DNA from: Lunularia cruciata
Lineage: Eukaryota; Streptophyta; Marchantiopsida; Lunulariales; Lunulariaceae
Length of the DNA stretch: 64,000 nucleotides
NCBI GenBank assembly: GCA_948567375.1
Contig: OX419760.1
Coordinates: 43,152,001-43,216,000 of the forward strand
Direction: 5' to 3'
The notes below the pieces were generated by a model. It was not told the DNA's origin. It did not search any database and worked only from the letters and a program-made list of their open reading frames with translations. How positions within the stretch are numbered: position 1 is the first letter of the stretch; every line of letters begins with the position of its first letter. Both the position numbers and the translations under genes were made by a program. Shown here piece by piece: positions 23,293-35,147 of this stretch.

Positions 23293-24483
23293 TAGACATC
23301 TCTTCCTGAAACTTGGATCGCTCGACTCGTTTGCCATAGTCAAATGATCGGTAAGCGGAAGGATAAACTTCTATCAGCCTTCACTTTCTTCAACTGAAGA
23401 TGGCTGCGTTCTTCCACTTTGTTTGGTTGCGACCTGATTCTGGCTCACCAACACATTCAAATCGACTTGAGAAGGAAGCCGTACGAACACCTCGTCATCG
23501 AAAAAGAAGTTTCTTCCGTCGTCCTTTCTACAACAGCGCGGCCAGCCTCCAATCTTACCCAGCCATGTCTGGCTTCCAGATGACATCTGGATATCCAGCT
23601 TTCTCTGTTCTATCCAGAGCTGGAAGTCATATTCCATGCTTTCAGCTAAGCAGGCTCTCTCTAATTGGGTAGACTCATAGCAAACATCTGTTGGAAGCAA
23701 CGAGTCCTCCATCTTGCTATCATATCTTGTACAGATTTATAGAGGGTATTGTCCTACTCTGCAAACACATCAGGGAATCCTGCTCTCGAAACTTACATCT
23801 AACTAGTACCCAACTTACATTCCGGAGGCAGTGTAATCGCGGACATACACACTTCTATGATATCCTTCTATGACTCATGTTTATTTCTTTTGAAGAAGAC
23901 ATCTTGATTACTGATTTTGAAATTACTGTTTACTGAAACTACACCATTTCACCGGTGTGGACAACCTTTTTTTTTGCAGCAGTGTGTGAACAGCGTCTCT
24001 TGAGATGGACGGCCATAAATACTATCCGGTTCTGTCCTAAGTGGGTGTGGATCCTCCTTTCTGCGGAACAGCGTCTGCCACCATACCGGGAACTGCATGA
24101 AGATAATCACATTCAAACTCACCATAAGGTTATCTGCCGAAGTGATTTAAAACCTTTCCCTTCAGTCCCCAATCTGTGTGCTGTTTGGAACTCCAATACG
24201 CCAGTAACGGCTTTCCAACAATGAGAACCAGCACGCAGCAAGACCAATCTGTATTTATGAGATATTTGGCTTCTTTGTCTGCGCTGTTGCACAGTACACC
24301 GAGAACAAGTGGACCTACAGGTTCTCATTTCGCTCACAGCAAGTTCGCGACATTAGATTACGGACATTTGGAGTGCTCATTCCACATCATATATTTATTA
24401 CTGGAAGCCCAGGTCTACGGGGAGGTAAACGAGTTGGATGGACACTAAGTACGGTTTCAGATTGAAAAAGGCCGGGTATTAAT
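23293..24483. other. SPC24 3' flank
   Basis: Moderate GC with overlapping short frames on both strands (23374-24448). None resembles a known protein. Possibly 3' UTR or old duplicated sequence. Confidence 0.4.
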
Positions 24484-24716
24484 GGGCAAGATAGTGACAT
24501 CCGTCAAAAAGGAGTTATGTGTAGTCTTAACAATTCTTTTTGCAAATAGTGGAACGTACCTCAAACTGAAATACGGTGACCATAACCATAAACGGTTTAG
24601 GGGCAAGATAGTGACCTCCGATAAAAAAAGTTATGGGTAGTCTTACATTTTTTTTTGCGGATAGAGGAACGAATAACCACCACCCGCATAAACCATAAAC
24701 GTTTTATGGGGGCCGG
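24484..24716. repeat. tandem duplication, period 117 bp
   Basis: Units start GGGCAAGATAGTGACATCCG (24484) and GGGCAAGATAGTGACCTCCG (24601). They share AGTTATG, GTAGTCTTA and CCATAAACG. Confidence 0.9.
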
Positions 24717-24959
24717 GTTTTCAGTTAGGTACATTTAAGAGGGGTCCAAATGAGTTCAAATTATTGATTTCACGACAAGCATACTGTGATAAAGATTAGA
24801 TGGTAAGTAAGGTTATCCAATCTTAAATTAACCCATATCAAAATGATAATTAAAGAGATCATGATAAATTGAAATTGAATTGAAATTCCTCCCTTTCTCC
24901 CCAAGTGCAAGAGGAGAGAGAGAGAGGAGGAAAGTCATGTCATGCTTGTCAAAATCCAC

Positions 24960-26560
24960 TAGTGAACTTCAGAGATATTTACACCATTAGTATTTGCATG
25001 GCAAGAGTAAGCAAGAGTAGTCTGAGATGAATGTTGGCATATGGAGAGCAACGCACCATGATATCTCCAATTCAGTGACATTTGCCACTGATTGGAATGG
25101 AAATTTGAGTCATGGAACCTAGTAAACTCCATCTCATTCTATGTCTATTTTAATATGTGAGAGTAAGGTTGTATTCTATTCACACACCATTGCTCTTCCG
25201 ATCCATTCATCTTCTCTTGAGACAGAGTCGATAGCTCTATTGCAAACAACACCAAGATTCTAAGAGCTATTGAAGATGGTAATAGAAGGGATCAAAGAGT
25301 GGAAGAAAGCAAAGGGGATGAAGTGTGATGAAGATTGGTTTTGTATGATTGGCAATCACCATGCACACATCTAAAATTACTTAGAGGAAGAAGAGCATTT
25401 TAATCAAATTCATGGAGGCAATTCATGGAAGATAAGTGCTTTCAATTACATTGCCATGTATCTAGTGCAATTGCAAGAAGCTTGTTTAGAAGATAAGTGC
25501 TTTCAATTAGATGGCCATGTATCTAGTGCAACACAAAAGTGGATTTCTTGCTTCTTAATTGGAGATAAATTGTACAAGAAGTGTGCTAGATATATGAAGT
25601 CTTATAAGAAGGAAAAAGCATGGGAAAAAAAGAGAACAAATGAAAGAATTACTGAAAAGGAGTTCAAATAGGGATGGAGAACTGTAGAGGATAAGCCAAA
25701 TCATATGTGTCCATTCTTCAACTGCATGAATTTGATGTTTGGAAACCATGCTAGTATATCTCTTCCTACATTAGTTAGTATTGGTGGTGGTTTTATGGAA
25801 ATATTGGAGATGCATATCATGTTTAAGTGGTGCATAAACCAAAGGAGGCACACTCTGGAGGGATAATTGAGTAGATTAGAAAAGAATAAATGATCAAAGA
25901 TTTTCCAAAGTTAGGGGTGGACTCAATTCCATTCCAAGTCCTAAGTACTCAAGGGCTATATTTTCATGATGGGATGGAAGAGGAGAGTGGAGCAAGAGGA
26001 GGAGGAGTTCCATTAGTACACAAAGATAGAGTGCTATGTGAGGAGATCCAAAGAATGGAGGAGATTGCATCTCAAAAGGAGACATTGAATCTCACAAGAG
26101 AAGAAAAATTACAAGGCTCAATACAAACATTACTCATGCAATGGCTACTCTCTTGCAAGATTTAGCAAAACAAAGCAAATAGAAAAGTGAATAGTAGAAG
26201 CTAGAGAAAGATGTAAGATTGTAGAGATAGAAGCTCAAAAGTTTGCAAAAATGGAGAAGCCAAAAAGGGGAAGGTTGAGACTAAACAAGTATTTTGAACA
26301 TGGAAGATTGGATCTAAAGTGGATAAACTACAAATAAAAGAGAGCAATGAAAAGTAAAAGAGATTTTATTCCATGACTCTTGAATTGTGCATAGTGGGAA
26401 AAGCTCCAAATGAGATTATGAGTATAATTACTATGTTTTCCAAGATAGATTTGCATCCATGCAAAGTGTGTAGTAGCAATAGTTATGCTATAGATTCAAA
26501 ATTCCCTATACCAGATTTCAACTTTGAGGAGGAAGAAGAGATCTAGTTCAAGATGTGCAT
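24960..26560 (+). pseudogene. decayed protein-coding remnant, unrecognised
   Basis: A plus-strand series of frames separated by single stops reads like old coding sequence: WFCMIGNHHAH, KWISCFLIGDKLY, KSYKKEKAWEKKRTNE, WRTVEDKPNHMCPFFN, then an acidic or basic tail near 25890-26165 and 26480-26545 (PDFNFEEEEE). Trp-spaced basic segments are reminiscent of trihelix or MYB/SANT-like proteins, including those that accompany Harbinger transposases, but the match is too weak to name. Confidence 0.3.
25430..25534. repeat. tandem duplication, period 61 bp
   Basis: AGATAAGTGCTTTCAATTA followed by GCCATGTATCTAGTGCAA occurs at 25430 and again at 25491, inside the decayed frame above. Confidence 0.9.
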
Positions 26561-27189
26561 ATTTTTCACAATCTCATAAGCATTTCCATCACATTTTGAG
26601 TTAACCTTCTTAAATGTAACATTCATAATTTGAGTTTCTCTAGTATCTTGTTGATCTACTTATTGATATGCACTAGTGTGTATCCACGTTCATTCTCACA
26701 TATTCCTAATTCTCAATCCAAATTTGGAATCTAAAATTCTTTCAAGTTAGATAATGTGCAGATTTCATTGCAGATTTTAATCAAAAGCTCACCCATGGGA
26801 TCCCATATGCAAAAGGCTGTGTGTGTTGTCAAACTAGTCTACATAGATTGCATAGTCTAAGCAGCTTGTGCATGCTACTCAAATGACTTATAGGAAGGTT
26901 AAGTGTATTATTATAATAAAATAAATTAAATTATTCTACTTACTATTTTTTTTTCTTATAAATTTATAGTTTGAATGTTTGTAATTTTAGTGATTAGATA
27001 AAAAAATGAATAAGTTAGATCCATATATTTCTTTCTTATTGTTCAATTTAAAGTTTGAGTGTTTGTTATAATAGTGCAAAGGTGAGGAGATAAAAAAGCA
27101 ATAATGAGCCAAGAGAGTTTAGGATGAGGAAGTGAAATATATATAAAAAATTAGTATTTATACAAGAGTATTGTTATACTCATGTGTAA
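26561..27189. other. AT-rich spacer
   Basis: No feature recognised between the decayed ORF and the gypsy A LTR; the LTR's outer end may fall inside it. Confidence 0.4.
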
Positions 27190-27600
27190 AAGACCAAGAC
27201 TGAGGAGAGAAATATGAGAATGGAAGATCACATTAGGACACTTGAATGTGTGTAGACTCCAAATGCCTAGCATGAGCTTTGGTTTTGGTATTTATAGGGA
27301 GCATACAAGGCTCTTCAGAAGCTTCTCAAGAAACTTCCTTCAGCCACTTTCTTGAAGTGCAAGCCAAGTTAACCGAGAAGTTGCTCAAGAAGCTTCCTTC
27401 TAGAAGTTGCCTACTTGGCTTGCAAGCTAAGCTAAGCTAGTTGGAAGCTTTTAGAAGCTACTTACTTGGGGTGCAAGCTAAGCTAGATGGGAAGCTTCCA
27501 AAGAAGCTTCCTAGATACTTCTAGAATAGTTAAGCTAATTTTGCCTATTCACTATATTAGCCCTAACTAACTTTGTTGCTAAACTCCATATTATCATATA
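27190..27600 (-). repeat. 3' LTR of gypsy element A (family LTR-A)
   Basis: On the minus strand a purine tract (CTAGAGGTGGGGGAA, 27601-27615) directly follows pol. The sequence after it is shared with the solo copy at 39425-39845, including TATGGAGTT, GCTCATGCTAGGCATTT and GTCCTAATGTGAT. The 27600 edge is well placed; the far edge is approximate because homology to the solo copy fades near 27190-27200. Confidence 0.75.
27289..27520 (-). promoter_or_regulatory. LTR-A promoter: TATA box with heat-shock-element-like cluster
   Basis: Reading the minus strand, CTATAAATA (27297-27289) is preceded within about 220 bp by four exact GAAGCTTC palindromes and two TTCTAGAA inverted repeats, both fitting nGAAnnTTCn or nTTCnnGAAn. 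The solo LTR at 39425-39845 keeps the TATA (39501-39509) and three GAAGCTTC sites. Heat induction is inferred only from motif and position. Confidence 0.5.
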
Positions 27601-27627
27601 TTCCCCCACCTCTAGTTGGTGAAGTCC

Positions 27628-30240
27628 TCATTGCCATTGAAGCTTTGAACTCTTGGATGGCCGCTTGTGCATTCCCGAGATGAGAAAGACATTCCCATGT
27701 GGCATCATGACAGGGGTACACTTTCCAAAGGACCTTGTACTCCGTATGTTGTTGACGGCCTCATTGCATGTGATGACATGCAAGGATACAATCAACTTCA
27801 TATTCCTCATATCATTGATAGAGACGGGAGGAAGAGGAGGTTGGACACAAAAGAAAAAAGAAGATGAGTTAGGAACAAAGGGTTTAAACTTGGAAACAAG
27901 GTGGATATGCATATGACAAGGCAAGGCAAGTTGATAAGCAACATGAGAGATAATTTGGGTGAAATCAAGGGGTCCTATCCAATTAGGGATGAGTTTACAA
28001 ACTTGAGTATCAAGTGGGAGGGGTAGGTTACTAGAGGAGAGCATGACTTTATCACCAACTTGAAATGTGAGATTATGACGATGGTGTTCCACATATTGTT
28101 TTTACTGATTCTAAGCAATAAGTAGATGAGATTTGGCTTGTTGGAGGAATTGGGATATGGTGGTCAAGAAGGTGAAAGCATGAGGGACATAAGATAGAGG
28201 AGGAGCAAGAAAGGAATCTAGAACAAGTGGATCTTGGCCAAAATTGAGAAAGAAAGGAGAGAATCCAGTGCTTGCATGTTTGGAATTATTGTATGTAAAC
28301 TCCATAGCTGCAAGACATTCATCCCAATTGGTATAGTGGATCTGATGAAGGCACAAAGCATATCCTCCAATTGTGATTTGCACATTTAGTTTGTCCATCA
28401 ATTTGAGGATGATAGGTCATGGACAAAGCAAGCTTGGTGTCAAGTACTTGGAAGAGCGCTTGCCAAAATTTCCTAGTGAATCAAGGATTTTGGTCAGAGA
28501 TGAGTACACAAGGCATCCCATGATGCTTGAAGACAATGTTAAAGTAGATTTGTGCCAATGTTGGAGCATCCATGGTATCAAAGGTTGGCACTAAATGGAT
28601 TTGCTCACTAAGCTTATCCACAAATACCACAATTGCTATGTGACCTTTCTTTGTCTTGGGCAAGGATGTGATGAAATCCAAGCTCACATGTTCCCATAGA
28701 GTAGTTGGAATGGGGAGTGGCTAAAGGAGTCCACTTAGTTTTTGGCTCCTGGCCTTGTTGCATTGGCAGCTCTCACACAATCAGACAACATCTTGAACAT
28801 CTTGTGCCATGTTGGGCCACCACCATTGCCATTGGAGAATACCCAAGATCGTGTTCACACCCATGTGACTAGCAATTGGTAAGTCATGGGCTTCTTGGAG
28901 GCGCCTAAGTAGGAGATCACCCTTGGCTAGAACATATATCTATCCTCATAGAATAGAAGGCTTTCCTTGAAGGAGAAGGTGTTGTACTCCGTGTTGCATG
29001 TCGCAAGACAACCATGTACCATCTGGAAGAAGAGATCTTGTTGAAGAGTTGACCTAAACTTATTTTGGACCTTGGAGTGAATCGACATCATTGTAATGGC
29101 TACCGTGATCAGAGGGAGAGACTTCAAATCAGGCCGTCATGATAGGTCATCAAGGATGACATAGAACCAACCTAGTTTGTACTTGAGTTTGATGTCAAAA
29201 AATTGGAGTTGTTCCTCCCATCAATGATGTTAACTCTTTATATGTTCCAAGTGTATTTTCTGCAACAATAGTTTGTGATCAGTTCACATGATCACTTGTT
29301 TCTCCAAGAGATAATGTCTCCATAACTTAGTGGTATATACCATTGCTATTTGTTCTTGATCTCAAGTAGAGTAATTACTTTCAGTTGTATTTAGTTGATG
29401 AGACATAAAAGAAATGGGATGTAATCCATCTAGGAATTCCTATTGCAACACGACTCCAATTGCAAAGTTAGAAGTATTGAAATCAACCACACAACGTAGT
29501 TGATGATCATATGGTTGAAGAATGGGTCTTGAAGAATATGGTTGAAGAATCATATGGTTGAAGAATGGACCATATGTTTCAGCTTTTGGATTGCTTCTTT
29601 GTGCTTGGTGTTCCATTGAAAGCTCAAGTTCTTCCCCAAGAGATTAGTCAATGTTGCGGCCACATGGGTATAATAGCGAATGAACACTCAATAAAAACCG
29701 GCCAATCCATTGCCCATACTTTTGTAGCATCCTTTGGAGTAGGCCAATCAATAATGGCCTTAATTTTCTCCTCTTCTATCTTGATCCCCTCCTATGAGAT
29801 CTTGTGATCCAAGAAGGTAACTTCCTTTTGCCAAAATGCACACTTCAACTTCTTGAAGTCAAATTTCCACTATCGTAGTCATCTTAGGACTTCTCGCACA
29901 TGATTCATGTGTTTTGCCTTTGTCTTGCTATAGATTAAGATATCATCCAAGAACACCTCCACATATTGATCCAATAGTCCATCCAACACCCGATGCACCT
30001 GATTTATGAAAAATGTTGGAGCATTAGTGAGCCCAAAAGGTAGAACTCTCCACTCAAAATGCCCATACCTTGTGCAAAAGGCAATCTTTTGCACATCCTC
30101 CCTATCAATGGGAATTTGCCAATAGACACAACAAAGATGCAACTTGGAGAATTATCAAGCTCCACTCAATTGATCAAGCAAGTCATCAATTTGAAGCAAG
30201 GGATATGCATTCTTCACCGTTTGTTTATTGAACCCATTGT
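27628..30240 (-). pseudogene. Ty3/gypsy element A pol remnant
   Basis: Minus-strand frames run in pol order. RT starts near 30240 (NKQTVKNAYPLLQIDDLLDQL), continues with WRVLPFGLTNAPTFF, and has its catalytic FLDDILIYS intact near 29950. An RNase H-like region follows (about 29500-29150). Integrase follows with a zinc-binding part near 28850-28750, then SLDFITSLPKTKKGH at 28687 and EFTYNNSKHASTGFSPF. The tail has FQVGDKVML and IPNWIGPLDF near 28070-27960, where chromodomain-type gypsy elements carry their GPY/F module. Many stops and shifts make it inactive. gag, protease and the 5' LTR are missing; the 5' edge abuts an LTR-B fragment at 30243. Confidence 0.85.
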
Positions 30241-30242
30241 AG

Positions 30243-30345
30243 TGTTAATACCAAGAGCTAGCCATATGATCTAGATGTGAAATTTGGTTTGGTAACATCT
30301 GGAATGATGTTATACATGATGGTCAAAATAGACCAGATAAAAGGT
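30243..30345 (+). repeat. LTR-B 5' fragment
   Basis: Matches the first 100 bp of the solo LTR at 1842: TGTTAATACCAAGAGCTAGC, GATCTAGATGTGAAATTTGG, GATGTTATACATGATG. It is cut off before the promoter part. It sits at the junction of gypsy A and gypsy B and may mark a deletion. Confidence 0.85.
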
Positions 30346-30757
30346 TTAGGGACGGTATGGTGAGGGACGGGTATGTCACCTACCAGTAAGCTTTAGTAGT
30401 GGCAGTCTTGGCTCACTACAGTCCGGGACAATGGCAACATCAGTTTTAGCTTTTAGTAGTGCAGTTACTTGGCCTGGTGAATTGTTGGAGGAGAAAACCC
30501 ATGCAAAGGATACTCCAATACCAGAGGAGATCACTCGGCTTTGGAGTACAAGTGGGATTGTTCCATCCACCTTGGATGTTCCATTGTGGAGTTCAGAGGA
30601 GGCATTGCAGCAACATGCAAATCAGTTGGTGCAGTAGGCTTGAAGTGGAGCCTTTGTACCATCAGGAGATGAGTGTGAGGATGAGCCTCCAGAGTCAATT
30701 GCTTTGACACCTCTGGATACCACACTCATTGCTTGGCAGTATCTAGTAGAGGGGATA

Positions 30758-31710
30758 TGCCTATTGGAGTTGTTTGGTGGGATTAGCACCGGACTAGCTA
30801 TGGTGTTACAGGCGGGTATACAAGTATAGAGGTACTTGTATGTAGAGAGAGATGAGACTGCTAGGCGAGTCTCTCTACATCATGTGGCACACTTGGCCTA
30901 TCAGTATCCGGAGTTATTACCAATGTCAACAGTCAGAGGTTACTAGAAGGCCCTACCAGGAGACATTTCCTTACAGGGCGCACATGACCTAGAGAGACAT
31001 GGGCCTATTCATTTGGTGATTTCTGGATGGCCATGTCATGGACATATACGTGCTGGTAGAGGATTGGGTCTTCAAGATCCTCATTTTGGTGTGTTTTGGG
31101 AGATGTTACGGATACTACGACATCTCCAGGTTCATCAGTCTATTTCTCCAACTTACCTTTTGGAGAACGTTCCTTTGATGGGTGATTCTCACACTAGAGT
31201 GGTGGCGAGTACACATCAGGTCCATTCTTGGATGGGACCTGCTGTATTGTTAGATGTAGCCAGAGTGGGATCACAGGCTCATCGTCTTCGTCTTTGGTGG
31301 ACGAACCTCTTACCCAGAGAGGTTCTACAACGTGCTTATGATGAGATTCAGCAACTTGACCACATCCTTGTTGATGATATCTTGGATGTTGGGCGTCAGT
31401 CTCAAACAGTGGTAGTGGCTGATAGGTCACTTATGGCAGTGGTGAACCTAGTTGGACAGCCTTGAGTTGCATTTCCCATACTCATGAGTTTCCCAAGCTC
31501 TCATGCTTTTCAAGAGGGAGGACCTGGACTTGTTTGGGACTCATAGTTATAGCAATTTGTAGAGCCCAACGCTGATGAGAGAGAGCAGGCAATGGGTTTT
31601 TGCACCGGTATTACCGCTGTTCCAATAGTGTCAGAGGCATCCAGGCATCAGGTGTTAGGTCAGGCTATGGACCTAAACTATTTGACCTGGATTGTGAGCC
31701 TTGGCTTGGT
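30758..31710 (+). pseudogene. C5-cytosine DNA methyltransferase domain inside gypsy element B
   Basis: Motifs occur in the standard linear order in one frame: motif I LELFGGISTGL (30761), motif IV ISGWPCHGH (31019-31045) with the catalytic Pro-Cys, motif VI LLENVP (31156-31173) with the Glu-Asn-Val that contacts the base, motif VIII AHRLRLWWTNL near 31275, and motif IX/X PNADEREQAMGF (31562) and VLGQAMDLN (31649-31675). The usual PCQ is PCH. The linear order excludes the circularly permuted plant DRM type and is closer to DNMT3/bacterial-type layout. Stops at 30827, 30944, 31463, 31544 and 31550 disable it. It is in frame with RT downstream, so it is part of the element's polyprotein, not a chance neighbour. 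Confidence 0.85.
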
Positions 31711-34700
31711 AGAGCAACATAAGATGTGCTTGATAGACATCACCACTCGGACACTTGTGAGCCCTATGCCTATCAAGACAATTTAGGCACATGCTGGGAG
31801 CGATGGACTGAGTGGACATGGTATTCTTGGGACACATCCAATAGCTACTAGGGAGAGTGGTCTACTTGGAGTCTATCCAGGTGAGCGTGGGCTACTTGGA
31901 TTACACCCTTGGTCCACATAGGATGCAGCTAGAGGACGTGTGGAGCTTGCAGCCAGAGTGGAAGGAGTTTTTCACATAGAGGTTGAGACCTCTAGTGGTC
32001 AAGAGCATGATACTATTGCTCCCAAGGGCCTAGTGTAGCAGCTAGTCAGTACGTCTTCCACTCCTACTACAATTACAGAGGATACTTGGGAGCCAAATCT
32101 TGGACCCCAACTTACTAGAGAGGAAAGACGGAGGGTTTGGAGGTTCTTGAGGAGTCACATGAGTTGTTTTGCCTTCAATATGAAGGATTTGGGTGCTCTA
32201 AAGGGTCCTAGTATACAAATTGAGCTGACTAGCGACACACCAGTTTTCCGACGTTCTCATCGATATAGTGATATGGAGAGGACATTGATTCAGAGCCGGA
32301 GTAGTGACCTTTTTGAGGTTGGTTTGGTGGAGATTTCACATGGAGAGTATGCATCAGCGACAGTGATGCCAGCCAAGAAGGATATGCATGGCAACTATAC
32401 AGATAGGCGGATGTGTGGAGATTACCGTCCTATCAACTGACAGACTAGGGCAGATTGGTATGCCATGCCTACACCGGAGGAGACTTTTGATGCGATTGGG
32501 CATGCAAAGATCTTTAGTACTTTGGATCTTCGAGCGGGATATCATCATTGCCGATCAGGGAGGAAGATAAGTCCAAGACAACATTTTGGGCTATTGATCC
32601 TCACGGCAAGGATGTATTATATCAGTGGAGGTTCTTACCATTTGGGTCAAAGAACGCTCCTGTTGAGTTCCACAGGGTCATGGATAGGATACTAGCTAGA
32701 TTGGATTTTGCTTGGTGCTATATTGATGGCATTTTGGTTTATAGCACTACTATGGAGGAGCATGAGAGACAATTGTTGGAGGTGTTTGAGAGGTTGAGAT
32801 CTCATGGACTCAAATTACATCTTGAGAAGTGTAGGTTCTTCCATGAGCAGGTTGAGTATTTAGGTCACACTATCTATCCCGGAGGACTTGGTGTTCAATA
32901 GACCAAGGGGGAGGCTATTGCACGTATTCCTTGGCCTACGGATGTGAGCAGAGTGCAAGCATTCCTTGGGTTGGTGAACTTCTATCGCCGCTATGTTAGA
33001 GGATTTAGTTCCATTACCAAGGCCTTGACGAAGCTGACCAAGCTTACACAAGAGTGGTGTTGGGGAGATGAGCAGGAGAGAGCTTTTGTAGAGCTCAAGG
33101 AGAGGTTGACATCTGCTCCTATTTTGAGGAGACCGATTAGGGGACAACCATTTCAGGTTCATACTGATTGGAGTATGTTGGGGCTTGGAGTGGTGCTCAC
33201 CCAGCATGATGATGAGGAGAAGGAGTTTGTGGTGGCCTATACTAGTCACTCCAACAATTCAGCGGAGGTAAAGTAGAGTTCATATGAGGGAGAGTGCTTG
33301 GCAGCAGTTTGGGCAGTAGCACATTTCCGATGTTACCTGTTTGGTAACCCCTTCACTCTCATCATTGATCATCAGCCGCTGAAGTGGTTGATGGAGTCCG
33401 ACAAGCTTTCAAGGAAGCTTGCATGATGGGCTCTGATTTATAGGAGTATGATTTCACGGTTGTTCACAGACCTGGAGTGGTGAACCGTAATGCAGATGGG
33501 TTGAGTAGAAACCCATGTCCCACCTAGTAGGATCAGACCAGAGCACATTGGCATGGTGAGACAGATGAGGAGATGGTGCCATGTTGGCATGCATTGGCCT
33601 TTTTGTGTATATTTGTAGAGGCTTTGGTGGTATCTCTCTCAGCGCATACATGAGGAGTTATTGAGGTCACAAATCTAGAGAGTGAAGATATTGGTATAGT
33701 TTAGCGAGACATTCATGATGATATCTTAGTGATGGACTATCTTTGCACTGGTGTTGTGGGTGGCACAGTTAGGGCCAAGGAGAGAGACCGTGTTCTTCAG
33801 CAAGCCAGACGGTTCAGATTGGAGGGTAGACACCTTTTGCGTGTATGGGAGGATGGTAGAGTGCGAGTAGTACCCACTTCCATCTTAGAGACCACAGTTG
33901 GTCCGTCATGCTCATGAAGAGCTAGGACATTTTGGAGTAAAGCATACATATAGCTTACTCCAGAGTCATTATTGGTGGCGCGGTATGCAGACCGAGGTAC
34001 AATAGTTTGTTGCCAGATGTGTGGTTTGTGACCAAGTTAGAGCATCATTCAATGCTCCTACGCCATAGTTACACCCATTACCTATCATGGGATTGGGTTA
34101 CCATTGGAGTTTGGACTTTGCCGGACCTTTACCGCTGATTGTGAGACATCATCGGTATGTTTTGGTGATGGTGGAGCACTTCTCCAAGTGGATTGAGTTG
34201 GTGGCACTTCCTAACAAGTCTAGTGAAGGGACAACTTACTCGTTCCTGGATCGAGTTCTTAGTCATTTTGGTGCACCAACTGAGGTTTTGACTGATCAAG
34301 GTCATAGTTCTTGGGAGAGTTTCAGGTCTTGTGTAACAAGGCCTTGATTGATCATCGTACCACATCCTGAGATCACCCTTAGGCAAATGGCTTAGCAGAG
34401 AGAATGGTTCAGATGGTAAAGAGAGGATTGCGAAAGTATGGTTTGCAAAGAGGCCACTTGGGAGATTGGGATCTCCAATTACCTTGGTTGGCCATGGGCT
34501 ATTGGTTCAGCCGGAAAGCCTCCTTAGCATCCTTCTCTCCATACTTTCTACTCTATGGACGAGATCCAAATTTACCTACAGCCATTTGTCAAGATGCTAC
34601 TATAGTTTTGGACTTGGATGACCCTGATGTATGGATGAGCGCATGTTCTCAGTGGGTAGAGATCTTTCAGAGAGTGATGCCGATGGCTTTTGAGAACTTG

Positions 34701-35009
34701 GCGATTGCTCAGCATAGAGATACTTTACGCTATGCTACCATTTGAGCAGGAGGTTATAGACCCTCGACCCATCGATTTCATCCAGTTGACTATGTATATC
34801 TACAATAGACAGCACCAACGACACTTGATGTTTCTATAGGCCATACTATCTTGAGAGTGCGTGAGGTTTTGCCATCTGGAGTCCTTGTGTTAGAAGGACA
34901 TGATGGTGTTGTTTAGAAGGATCATGTACGCAATTGTGCGCCATGCCACCTCCCAAACATTGATGGTACTATGGACCCAAGCTTGGCACTTGTACGTGCA
35001 GGCTTGAGG

Positions 35010-35147
35010 TGTATGTTATGTGGCTCTTCTGGTGGAGCTGCTACTATGTTAGTGTGTGATAGCTATTCGAGAGGATTGCATATGGCATGTATGACTCCTC
35101 CCCTCATGGTGGTTCCTCAAGGACAGTGGTTATGTCATAGATGTACT
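35010..35147 (+). pseudogene. PHD finger at the C terminus of element B
   Basis: The pattern is CMLC, then LVCDSYSRGLHMAC, TPPLMVVPQGQWLC and HRCT, the C4HC3 spacing of a PHD finger including the typical RG-H, PPL and GxWxC positions. One zinc ligand (Cys in CDxC) is Tyr here, a one-base change. PHD fingers read histone-tail methylation. In a retrotransposon this position is usually held by a chromodomain that steers integration, so a targeting role is the natural inference. Confidence 0.8.

Noticed and set aside
30376-30725. Short minus-strand frames around 30.5 kb
   Set aside because: The plus-strand frame continues into the methyltransferase polyprotein; the others are shadows.
30758-31710. 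Reading the methyltransferase as a host DNMT gene
   Set aside because: It is in the same frame as the gypsy RT, lacks introns and host-type N-terminal domains, and is full of stops.
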